Notes under the pieces: model-generated
Database searches by the model: none
The model's input: the letters and a program-made list of their open reading frames with translations, nothing else
What the model was told of the DNA's origin: nothing
Program-made: the position numbers and the translations under genes
Shown: one piece after another, positions 1-4,931 of the stretch
Position numbering within the stretch: the stretch's first letter is position 1
How the letters are laid out: every line of letters starts with the position of its first letter
Source of the DNA: Arthrobacter sp.
Lineage (GTDB): Bacteria > Actinomycetota > Actinomycetes > Actinomycetales > Micrococcaceae
Reading direction: 5' to 3'
Length of the DNA stretch: 5,127 nucleotides
Assembly (NCBI GenBank): GCA_025464545.1
Contig: JAODMA010000321.1
Coordinates: 1-5,127 of the forward strand

Positions 1-53
1 AGGAATTACCAAGAATGGCCTAGGATCGGGCGGCTACGTTGATCTCGGGTAGT

Positions 54-170
54 GGCCCAACAATTCAGACGGAAGGGCCGCAAGGCTGCGGTAGCCCCCC
101 GCTGCAGCTGGTTCCACCGTCCCCGAAACGGTGGAACCGGCTAAGGCTTCCACCGAAACTGTCACGGTGG
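54..170. other. Cluster of strong stem-loops in a gene-free region
   Basis: Bases 1-423 hold no gene I can support. Within them this segment is unusually structured. The main stem pairs 106-120 with 128-142: 15 bp with one G-U pair, a 7-base loop at 121-127, and a core arm GGTTCCACCGT. A second stem pairs CCACCG at 150-155 with CGGTGG at 165-170. A smaller one pairs CCGCA at 78-82 with TGCGG at 87-91, possibly extended by GGG 75-77 with CCC 95-97. GGCCC at 54-58 could instead pair with GGGCC at 75-79. The motif TTCCACCG occurs in both larger stems (113-119 region and 148-155). No T-run follows the stems, so they are not terminators. A structured RNA, a long 3' untranslated region or protein-binding palindromes are all possible. 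The strand is undetermined. Confidence 0.4.
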
Positions 171-276
171 GGGCGCTAATGTTCCGAAGAGTGTTAACCG
201 GTTTTCGAGTCCGCTATCTCCACATGGAATCACCGGCAACGCTGAGCCACCCCGTATGGGCCCGCGCGGACTCAAC

Positions 277-321
277 AGGCCAAAAGGCCGGAAGCGTCGG
301 CTCCCGGCCTTTTGGTCTTTT
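277..321 (+). terminator. Strong intrinsic terminator, plus strand
   Basis: CCAAAAGGCCGG at 280-291 pairs perfectly with CCGGCCTTTTGG at 304-315. The stem extends outward through 277-279 with 316-318 (A-T, G-C and a G-U pair), giving 15 bp around a 12-base loop. TCTTTT follows on the plus strand at 316-321. On the minus strand the stem is followed by CCTGTTG, a poor U-tract, so plus-strand use is favoured, although the stem could also end leftward transcripts from the 44-residue gene. The plus-strand transcript it would end must come from the structured region at 1-276 or from beyond the left edge, because no plus-strand gene is seen here. Confidence 0.75.
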
Positions 322-348
322 CGCTGCGCTATCGGTCAGCGGCACTGG

Positions 349-411
349 CGGTCAAGCCCCACTGTCGGTCAACGCTTTCGCGCCCGGCATTCGGCCGGGA
401 GGCCTTGACCG
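349..411. other. Nested inverted repeats beyond the small gene
   Basis: An outer pair, CGGTCAAG at 349-356 with CTTGACCG at 404-411, encloses an inner hairpin of CCCGGC at 383-388 with GCCGGG at 394-399 (5-base loop). This lies just past the stop codon of the 44-residue minus-strand gene. It could form the 3' end of that transcript, but there is no T-run, so it is not called a terminator. The rest of 319-423 shows nothing else that I recognise. Confidence 0.35.
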
Positions 412-423
412 GCGCGCTGGAAG

Positions 424-558
424 TCAGCGCTTCTTGATGTGCGCCACCGGGTCGGCGTGGGTGTCCGCGATGTTCTTGGACTTCTTGTCGGCCCGTTTTT
501 CCTTGATCGTCTTGACCGGCTTTTTGGCCTGGTTCTGGTGTGGAGTTTTGTCAGGCAT
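424..558 (-). CDS. Small Lys-rich hypothetical protein, 44 residues
   Basis: ATG at 558-556 opens a 44-codon frame ending in TGA at 426-424. The product begins MPDKTPHQNQ and ends VAHIKKR. It has no Cys, Trp, Phe or Tyr and no hydrophobic segment. Lysine is very frequent, especially in the central KTIKEKRADKKSK run, so it is strongly basic, soluble and probably disordered. The start is supported by a near-ideal Shine-Dalgarno sequence, AGGAGGG, six bases upstream. Codon use is G/C-rich at third positions, as in the neighbours. It lies 47 bp downstream of the 123-residue hypothetical gene on the same strand and may be cotranscribed with it. Small basic proteins of this kind occur in Arthrobacter-type genomes, to my recollection. 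I know no function, and nucleic-acid binding is only a guess from charge. Confidence 0.72.
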   Translation of the reverse strand: MPDKTPHQNQAKKPVKTIKEKRADKKSKNIADTHADPVAHIKKR

Positions 559-562
559 TGCG

Positions 563-580
563 CCCTCCTAAGGCGGAGGG
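563..580 (-). promoter_or_regulatory. Hairpin masking the ribosome binding site of the 44-residue gene
   Basis: Read on the minus strand, CCCTCC (580-575) pairs perfectly with GGAGGG (568-563) around a six-base loop. The GGAGGG arm is the Shine-Dalgarno core of the gene starting at 558. A competing stem just upstream pairs GGGGCC (594-589) with GGCCCC (583-578) on the minus strand, and it uses three of the same bases (578-580). The two hairpins therefore cannot form fully together, which leaves the ribosome site either masked or exposed. That this regulates translation is inference; the pairings are directly visible. Confidence 0.5.
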
Positions 581-605
581 GCCGGGGTGGCCCCGTGCTC
601 TTAAG

Positions 606-977
606 TTACGCCTCCGGCACCGCAACGTCCACGATGCCTACGAAGCGGCTGCCCACGCCCTCGTACTCGCTGCGGACCAGCCCTGCGGCGACGCCCGGGA
701 CCTCGTAGGGAGCGTGGTGGGCGCAGCAGACGTAGGTGAATTCCGGCCACCACTTCTTAGGGCGGGCCGCTTCGGAGAACCCGCAGACAGCGCAGGTCAG
801 CTGCACCCAGACCGGACGCTTGCCCGTGCGGTTCGCCTTCGACTGGACCAGCCACTGCGGCGGGTTGTCCAGGAGCTCACCCAGTTCGGCGTCGGTGAGC
901 CGGGAAGGAATGCCGTGACGGTGTGCCATCTCCAGTGGAATATCGAGGATCTGGGCTGCTTCACGTCGGGTTACCAT
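606..977 (-). CDS. Conserved-type hypothetical protein with Cys/His cluster
   Basis: 123 residues, ATG at 977-975 and TAA at 608-606. I do not recognise a named family with certainty. Residues 1-40 (TRREAAQILDIPLEMAHRHG, then LTDAELGELL) look like a short helical DNA-binding-type segment of the kind seen in excisionase-like or adaptor proteins. Residues 60-88 carry C62-x2-C65 and then C84, C85, H87 and H88, a plausible zinc-ribbon site, with a conserved-looking RPKKWWPEF block (72-80) between the cysteine pairs. There is no signal peptide or membrane segment, so it is expected to be cytoplasmic. No Shine-Dalgarno sequence lies at normal spacing: GAAGG touches the ATG. TAAAGT, a TANNNT -10 box, sits six bases before the ATG, suggesting a leaderless transcript. 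The coding region is well supported, but the role is unknown. Confidence 0.85.
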   Translation of the reverse strand: MVTRREAAQILDIPLEMAHRHGIPSRLTDAELGELLDNPPQWLVQSKANRTGKRPVWVQLTCAVCGFSEAARPKKWWPEFTYVCCAHHAPYEVPGVAAGLVRSEYEGVGSRFVGIVDVAVPEA

Positions 978-989
978 CCTTCAACTTTA
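978..989 (-). promoter_or_regulatory. Candidate leaderless promoter (-10 TAAAGT)
   Basis: On the minus strand TAAAGT (989-984) fits the actinobacterial TANNNT -10 pattern. Six bases separate it from the ATG at 977, which would put the transcription start on the start codon itself. No TTGACA-like -35 is visible; the upstream DNA is a G/C-rich repeat. The poor Shine-Dalgarno spacing of the gene agrees with leaderless expression. Confidence 0.4.
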
Positions 990-990
990 C

Positions 991-1008
991 GGGACCCGGG
1001 GACCCGGG
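991..1008. repeat. Short tandem repeat, GGGACCCG x 2 plus GG
   Basis: Two adjacent copies of GGGACCCG (991-998, 999-1006) followed by GG lie between the end of the second crcB gene and the hypothetical gene. The unit contains overlapping CCCGGG palindromes and can fold in several registers. No T-run follows on the minus strand, so I do not call a terminator for the crcB genes here. Confidence 0.6.
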
Positions 1009-1027
1009 CGCCGCGGTGTTAGGCCGG

Positions 1028-1393
1028 TCACAGGGCGAGGCCGAGCGCGGCGGCTGCGAGTCCTGCCAGCAGATTGACGGCCACGTTAAGCGCAGCGGCA
1101 CGGTAGCGGGCTTCGCTGACCAGCCGCACCGTGGCGGTGGTCCAGGAGCTGAAGGTGGTCAGGCCCCCGGCGAGGCCGGCGGCGAGAGCGGCGTGCCATT
1201 CGGGACCCAGCCCCAGCCGGCCTGTCACACCGATGGAGACGCCGATAAGAAAGGATCCCGCGACGTTCACCGTCAAGGTTGCCCAGGGCCAGTGCGGCCG
1301 CGGCCCGGGACGGTGCGCGAACCAGGAATCGACGCCGAATCTCAGCAGGGCCCCGGCGACCCCGAAGACGCCGACCAGCAGAGCGGTGATCAT
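1028..1393 (-). CDS. crcB: Fluoride channel subunit CrcB/Fluc (second copy)
   Basis: 121 residues, a typical CrcB length, with four predicted membrane helices. Family signatures are GVAGALLRFG (residues 11-20), TLTVNVAGSFLIG (39-51, with the conserved Asn43) and GGLTTFSSW (76-84, the TTFS pore motif). CrcB/Fluc proteins are dimeric membrane channels that let fluoride leave the cell. Positive residues cluster in the loop after helix 1 (R18, R28, R32) and after helix 3 (R90, R96, R98), while the N-terminus is uncharged. The positive-inside rule therefore predicts N-out topology, the reverse of its neighbour. Its ATG (1393-1391) directly follows the TGA of the upstream crcB gene with no gap (TGAATG), so translational coupling is likely. 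No fluoride riboswitch was found upstream of the cluster. Confidence 0.93.
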   Translation of the reverse strand: MITALLVGVFGVAGALLRFGVDSWFAHRPGPRPHWPWATLTVNVAGSFLIGVSIGVTGRLGLGPEWHAALAAGLAGGLTTFSSWTTATVRLVSEARYRAAALNVAVNLLAGLAAAALGLAL

Positions 1394-1840
1394 TCAGCCA
1401 CCGGCTCTCAGCTCGTCGAGCGCCTTGCCGGTCTTCCAGCCGGCGGCTGCCGCCCCGAGTCCCAGCACGAGGGAGAGCCCAAGATAGGCGAGCCAGGTGC
1501 CGTGCGATCCGCCGCGGAACTGTTGGTCCACCGAGAAGACGACCGCCGAGAAGGTGGTGAAGGAACCCAGGAGCCCGGGTCCCAGTCCGGCGCGGAGCCA
1601 GAAGGCGGTCCTGGGCCTCGCGATCCAGAGCGTGGTCAGGGTGGCAAGGACAAAGCTGCCGACGACGTTGATCACCAGGGTGGTCCACGGTACGGCGCCC
1701 GCCGCCTCAGGAAAAGCAAGGCCGGCACCGTAGCGCAGCTCCGTTCCCAGCAGGCCCCCGGCTGCAACAGCTGCCCAGGCCCGCCAGTCCGGCCGGGCGG
1801 GGCGGGTGCCGGCCCTGGCCTTGCTCAGCGTGCCTGGCAT
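1394..1840 (-). CDS. crcB: Fluoride channel subunit CrcB/Fluc (first copy)
   Basis: 148 residues. It is longer than its partner because of a basic N-terminal tail (K7, R9, R13, R16, R20) and a C-terminal tail with K136 and K139. Family motifs are GGLLGTELRYG (28-38), TLVINVVGSF (54-63, with Asn58) and LGSFTTFSAV (91-100, carrying TTFS). Four membrane helices are expected. Basic residues fall in the N-tail, in the loop after helix 2 (R75, R77, R83) and in the C-tail, predicting N-in topology. This is opposite to the downstream copy, as expected for genomes with paired crcB genes that make an antiparallel heterodimer. The ATG at 1840-1838 abuts the TGA of mntR (TGAATG), and a weak GAAGAG lies eight bases upstream inside mntR. 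The three genes look like one translationally coupled unit. Confidence 0.93.
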   Translation of the reverse strand: MPGTLSKARAGTRPARPDWRAWAAVAAGGLLGTELRYGAGLAFPEAAGAVPWTTLVINVVGSFVLATLTTLWIARPRTAFWLRAGLGPGLLGSFTTFSAVVFSVDQQFRGGSHGTWLAYLGLSLVLGLGAAAAGWKTGKALDELRAGG

Positions 1841-2554
1841 TCAGCGCTCTTCGACGCTGCAGCCCGCGTGGGCCACCTCGCTGTGGACCCACAGAGCCGA
1901 GGCGACCTCCTCGGCGAGGTCGACCTCACGCCCGCCGGGGCCGGAGCCGATGCGGACGACCATCGCACCGCCGAACGGCCGCCGGCCGATGACCTCGATG
2001 GCCGCGTCCAGGTCGATCTCCTCGGCCGCAAGGTAGCGCAGCAGCTCGGGGTTCTCGTCGCTGATCCTGGTGATCCGGCCGGTGTGGCCGTCGTCAAGCT
2101 CGTTCATCCGGTTGGCCGCGGGCATCAGCACCGAGCCGTCAGCGGCAGGAATCGGGTCGCCGTGCGGGTCCCGCACCGGGTTGCCGAGTTTGGCGGCCAT
2201 CCGCTCGATGAAGGTGTTTGAGACCGCGTGCTCCAGGAGTTCCGCTTCATCGTGGACCTCGTCCCAGCGGTATCCCATCTCCTGGACGAGGAAGGTTTCG
2301 ATCAGCCGGTGACGCCTGACCATCAACAGGGCCAGCCGGACGCCGTTGGCCGTCAGCGTGATCGCACTGTAGGGCTGGTGGTTCACCAGGCCCTGGTCCT
2401 TGAGCTTGCGGACCATTTCGGAAACCGAGGAATTGGCAACGCCGAGCCGTTGGGCCAGTTGCGAGGAGGTGATGGGCTTGTCCTGCCACTCAGTGAAGGA
2501 GTAGATGACCTTGACGTAGTCCTCGATGGAGGAGGATGGAGGGCTGGTCTTCAC
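1841..2554 (-). CDS. mntR: Manganese-type DtxR-family regulator (MntR/SirR)
   Basis: 237 residues from GTG at 2554-2552. Family: DtxR/MntR metal-dependent repressors, very like actinobacterial SirR/MntR. The winged helix lies at 27-60 (ITSSQLAQRLGVANSSVSEM), the dimerisation and metal domain at about 61-140, and an SH3/FeoA-like C-terminal domain at about 155-225. Metal-site residues seen are D12 (in IEDYVKVIY), H82, E86, H101, E105, E108 and H109 (EVHDEAELLEHAVS). Asp at the DtxR Met10 position and Glu at the Cys102 position point to manganese rather than iron, although the MntR Glu11 position is Lys15 here. With bound metal such proteins repress uptake genes. GTG 2560 is an alternative start; a TTG at 2605 would add residues unlike the family and lacks a ribosome site. 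The gene abuts crcB with no gap and lies 66 bp after the methyltransferase gene. Confidence 0.92.
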   Translation of the reverse strand: MKTSPPSSSIEDYVKVIYSFTEWQDKPITSSQLAQRLGVANSSVSEMVRKLKDQGLVNHQPYSAITLTANGVRLALLMVRRHRLIETFLVQEMGYRWDEVHDEAELLEHAVSNTFIERMAAKLGNPVRDPHGDPIPAADGSVLMPAANRMNELDDGHTGRITRISDENPELLRYLAAEEIDLDAAIEVIGRRPFGGAMVVRIGSGPGGREVDLAEEVASALWVHSEVAHAGCSVEER

Positions 2555-2567
2555 AGCCACAAGCCTA
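2555..2567 (-). promoter_or_regulatory. Possible -10 box TAGGCT before mntR
   Basis: TAGGCT (2567-2562, minus strand) fits TANNNT and lies seven bases before the chosen GTG at 2554, so a leaderless start is conceivable. The same bases include GGTAGG (2569-2564), which could instead act as a Shine-Dalgarno sequence nine bases from that GTG. No -35 box is visible. Either reading supports a start near 2554-2560. Confidence 0.28.
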
Positions 2568-2620
2568 CCGTTCGCGAATCCGGCAGAGCGATCATTGTCC
2601 CGCAACAGGGCCGGTAACAG

Positions 2621-3409
2621 TCAGACCCGGACGGCGCGCCAGCTCTGGGTCAGGTAGGGGAGCGGAAGCACCTCGTCGGGGTCGTGACCGAGATGCTCGT
2701 GCAGGTACCAGCCGAGGTTGGCCAGCACTTTTGCCCGCGTCGCCTCGCCGGCGCCAAGATAGTAGCTCCGGGATTTCGTCAGTTCCAGAATCTCGGCAGT
2801 GCTCACCTGATCTTCCCAGCGGGTCAGATGGCTCTCGAGGCCGGTGAACTCGGGTCCCAGGGGCGGCTTGAAATGAGGTTTGTGGACGTCGCCGGCATGC
2901 ATGATCCGTGAGAGCCGGTGAACCCACGGAACCGACGTGTCCAGCTGGTTCCAGATCAGCCCCAGGACGCCGTGCGGGCGGAGGATCCGGGCGGTCTCGG
3001 TGCTGGCCCGGAGCGGGTCGCACCAGTGCCAGGCCTGTGCGACCGTCACCAGGTCGAAGGCTTCCGCGTCCAGCCCGGTGTCTTCGGCGGTGCCTTCGAC
3101 GGCGGCCACGCCCGGCAGTGTCCGCCGGAGCTGTTCCAGCATGTCGGCGGAAGGGTCGACGGCGACCGTGTGGAGCCGGCGTTCGACCAGGAGGGCGGTG
3201 AACTTTCCGGTCCCGGCCCCGATGTCAGCTGCGTCCTTGGCGCCGGCGGGGATCAGCCAGTCGGCCGACGCGGCAGGATAGCCCGGCCGGACGCGCTCGT
3301 AGTGGGCCCCGCCGTCCTGGAAGCTCTGCCCGAGCTCCTGCCTGCGCTCGTGGTGCAGCTTGGGACCACTGTGCAGTTTCGGGCCCCTGTGCAGACTGTG
3401 CAGTTTCAC
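2621..3409 (-). CDS. Class I SAM-dependent methyltransferase
   Basis: 262 residues, GTG at 3409-3407 and TGA at 2623-2621. It has a Rossmann-type methyltransferase fold (Methyltransf_11-like): glycine-rich SAM loop ADIGAGTGKFT (61-71), acidic residue ending strand 2 in VAVDPS (83-87), and motif AQAWHWCD (124-131), then LRPHGVLGLIWN (143-154). The AQAxHW motif and the C-terminal LPYLTQSWRAVR are typical of small-molecule methyltransferases often annotated as trans-aconitate-methyltransferase-like. The substrate cannot be assigned. No signal peptide; cytoplasmic. The fold seems to begin near residue 20 (HERRQELGQSF). Residues 2-20 are a KLHS-type repeat unusual for the family. It follows the riboswitch-controlled PLP enzyme by 41 bp and may be read from the same transcript, but it also has a candidate leaderless promoter of its own. 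Confidence 0.88.
   Translation of the reverse strand: MKLHSLHRGPKLHSGPKLHHERRQELGQSFQDGGAHYERVRPGYPAASADWLIPAGAKDAADIGAGTGKFTALLVERRLHTVAVDPSADMLEQLRRTLPGVAAVEGTAEDTGLDAEAFDLVTVAQAWHWCDPLRASTETARILRPHGVLGLIWNQLDTSVPWVHRLSRIMHAGDVHKPHFKPPLGPEFTGLESHLTRWEDQVSTAEILELTKSRSYYLGAGEATRAKVLANLGWYLHEHLGHDPDEVLPLPYLTQSWRAVRV
3353..3407 (-). repeat. GTGCAG-based repeat in methyltransferase 5' end
   Basis: On the plus strand, GTGCAG occurs at 3353, 3371, 3389 and 3398, spaced 18, 18 and 9 bases. The 13-mer ACTGTGCAGTTTC is repeated exactly at 3368-3380 and 3395-3407, 27 bases apart. All spacings are multiples of nine, so the frame is kept. The encoded N-terminus reads KLHSLHRGP, KLHSGP, KLHH. It looks like expansion of a nine-base unit at the gene's start. 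Confidence 0.75.
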
Positions 3410-3421
3410 CTTTCGAATTTA
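3410..3421 (-). promoter_or_regulatory. Candidate leaderless promoter (-10 TAAATT)
   Basis: TAAATT (3421-3416, minus strand) matches TANNNT and is followed by six bases and then the GTG start at 3409, the same geometry as before the gene starting at 977. The AAAGG next to the GTG is too close to act as a Shine-Dalgarno sequence. No clear -35 box is visible. Confidence 0.38.
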
Positions 3422-3450
3422 CCGCATCCGGACCGGCCGCGTTTCCCGCC

Positions 3451-4893
3451 TTAGTCCACCACGGCGCACGGCGCGGCGCCGGCGGTACCCGGGGTGTTCG
3501 GTGCCCAGTGCGGGTAGCTGCGGTTGTCGTTCGACGGAACCCACCGGCCCGCGTCGACTACATAGTCCCAGCCGAGGCCGGTCTGGCGGAGCTCCTGGAT
3601 TCCGGCGAGGAGCCGCTGCGCGTCCTCGAGCCGCGAGCCGAGGCCGAAGCTGGCCCGCAGCGAACCGGAGGGCAATCCCAGCCGCTTGAGCAGCGGGTGG
3701 GCGCAGAACCGGCCATCGCGCAGGCCGATGCCGTGTTCCGCGGAGAGGTAGGCGGCCACCAGGCCGGCGTCGTAGCCTTCCACGGAGAAGTTGACGACGC
3801 CGATCGTGCCGGCGCCCTGGCCGGTGTCTTCAGCGTCGGTGTCCGAGAAGATCTGGTGCACCGTCACGCCGTCGATCCGCCGAAGCCCCTCCACGAGGAA
3901 GGAACGGATCGTGTTCTCGTGGGCGTGCCACTGTGCCTGGTCCAGGGCCGCGACCACCTGCGTGGCCTTGGCCAGGGTGGCGGCGCCCAACACATTGGGC
4001 GAACCGCCCTCGTGCCTTGCCGGACCGGTGGTCCAGCTGACGGTGTCGAGCCGGGCGTCGCTGACCGCGCCGCCGCCGGCCAGGTGCGGGGTGCCGGCGT
4101 CGAGCCAGTCGGGCCGTCCCACCAGCACCCCGGCGCCGAACGGCGCGTAGAGCTTGTGGCCGGAAAAGGCGAGGTAGTCGACGTCGTCCGCGGAGATGTC
4201 AATGCGCCGGTGCGGGGCAAGCTGGGCGGCGTCCACAACGATCCGGGCCCCGTACTCGTGGGCCAGGGCGGCCAGCGCGCGAACCGGCAGGATCTCGCCG
4301 GTTACGTTGGAAGCGCCGGTGACGGCGAGCAAGCTGATGCCGCCGTCCGCTAGCTGCTCGCGCAGTTTCTCGAGGGTCTCCGCAATGGTCGGGGCGGCCA
4401 CGACGCTGCGGTGCGGCACCGTCTGCCATGGCAGCAGGTTGGCGTGGTGTTCGATGTCGAGGTAGAGGACCTCGCCGGTGTGCAAACCGTTTTCGACCGG
4501 CAGGCAGCCGGCCAGCAGGTTCAGCGAGTCGGTGGTGTTGCGGGTGAAGATGACGGAGTCGTCAACGCGGCCGCCGACGAACTCACGGACGATGTTGCGG
4601 GCGTTCTCGTAGACCGAGGTGCTGATCTGCGAGGCGTAGCCGGCGCCGCGGTGGACGCTGGCGTAGAACGGAAGGATCTCGTTCAGGTAGGCCGACACCA
4701 CGGACAAGGCGGGGGCGGAGGCTCCGTAGTCCAGGTTGGCGTAGCGGATGTGGCCGCCCTGGATCAGCGGTGCCTGGATCTCCGCTCCGGTGACCGCGGC
4801 GAGCGGCCGACCGGCAACCGCGAAGCGGTCGGGAAGTGCCGTCCCGGACGGGGAGCCGAAACCGGGGGTGGCGGGGAAAGTTGCAGTCGTCAT
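3451..4893 (-). CDS. Class V PLP enzyme, SufS-like cysteine desulfurase family
   Basis: 480 residues, ATG at 4893-4891 and TAA at 3453-3451. The start has an upstream GAGCGAGG four bases away. Landmarks of group II cysteine desulfurases/selenocysteine lyases are all present: EHHANLLPWQ (148-157, PLP-stacking His), ASNVTGE (194-200), VVDAAQLAPH (219-228, with D221 and Q224), SGHKLYAPFG (244-253, Schiff-base K247), RDGRFCAHPLL (392-402, C397 at the catalytic-Cys position) and a substrate-type Arg at R413. The likely chemistry is removal of sulfur, or a related group, from cysteine or a similar amino acid; the substrate is unproven. It is longer than SufS (about 400 residues), with about 25 extra N-terminal residues and a 40-residue C-terminal extension (441-480). 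No suf or isc genes adjoin it. A SAM-IV riboswitch in its leader places it in sulfur/methionine metabolism rather than Fe-S assembly. Confidence 0.88.
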   Translation of the reverse strand: MTTATFPATPGFGSPSGTALPDRFAVAGRPLAAVTGAEIQAPLIQGGHIRYANLDYGASAPALSVVSAYLNEILPFYASVHRGAGYASQISTSVYENARNIVREFVGGRVDDSVIFTRNTTDSLNLLAGCLPVENGLHTGEVLYLDIEHHANLLPWQTVPHRSVVAAPTIAETLEKLREQLADGGISLLAVTGASNVTGEILPVRALAALAHEYGARIVVDAAQLAPHRRIDISADDVDYLAFSGHKLYAPFGAGVLVGRPDWLDAGTPHLAGGGAVSDARLDTVSWTTGPARHEGGSPNVLGAATLAKATQVVAALDQAQWHAHENTIRSFLVEGLRRIDGVTVHQIFSDTDAEDTGQGAGTIGVVNFSVEGYDAGLVAAYLSAEHGIGLRDGRFCAHPLLKRLGLPSGSLRASFGLGSRLEDAQRLLAGIQELRQTGLGWDYVVDAGRWVPSNDNRSYPHWAPNTPGTAGAAPCAVVD

Positions 4894-4906
4894 GGGACCT
4901 CGCTCG

Positions 4907-4930
4907 AAAAAGGACCCCGGGCACCGGGGT
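4907..4930 (-). terminator. Riboswitch terminator (expression platform)
   Basis: On the minus strand ACCCCGG (4930-4924) pairs perfectly with CCGGGGT (4920-4914) around loop TGC, followed by CCTTTTT (4913-4907). This is a textbook intrinsic terminator placed between the SAM-IV aptamer and the start codon at 4893. The Shine-Dalgarno sequence (4905-4898) lies just beyond it. It should end transcription early when SAM is bound. Confidence 0.85.
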
Positions 4931-4931
4931 T

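Noticed and set aside
2..52. Possible tail of a plus-strand gene entering from the left edge (ending GSGGYVDLG, stop at 50-52)
   Set aside because: Only 16 codons with mediocre third-position G/C. A frame this short may be open by chance, and the plus-strand terminator 225 bases later does not settle it.
195..226. tRNA- or tmRNA-like end (TTCGAGT loop, then CTATCTCCACA)
   Set aside because: The 7-base loop matches a T-loop, but the flanking stem does not pair, no GGAGATA-type acceptor partner lies upstream, and a reverse-strand serine tRNA reading (CTCGAAA loop) also fails to form its stems.
131..571. 146-codon plus-strand open frame over the left region
   Set aside because: It runs through the terminator at 277-321 and antisense to the 44-residue gene, has a GTG start inside a stem arm, and shows no family resemblance.
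578..594. GC-rich hairpin after the hypothetical gene as an intrinsic terminator
   Set aside because: No T-run follows on the minus strand. It more likely competes with the ribosome-site hairpin.
923..2221. 432-codon plus-strand open frame
   Set aside because: It lies antisense to crcB, crcB and mntR. The translation is Gly/Arg/Pro/Ala-rich with no family motif. In high-GC DNA such long antisense frames are common, and the minus-strand genes have clear motifs.
2555..2605. TTG start at 2605 giving a 254-residue MntR
   Set aside because: The extra 17 residues do not look like the family N-terminus and no ribosome site precedes the TTG. GTG 2554 places the SIEDY motif at the usual distance from the N-terminus.
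2555..2620. Fluoride riboswitch ahead of the crcB-containing cluster
   Set aside because: I looked for the crcB-motif fold in the only gap before mntR; nothing resembles it, and the crcB genes themselves have no leader.
3508..4353. 281-codon plus-strand open frame, with others at 2918-3454 and 4411-5040
   Set aside because: These are shadows of the methyltransferase, the PLP enzyme and the riboswitch leader. The compositions are biased and no recognisable domains are present.
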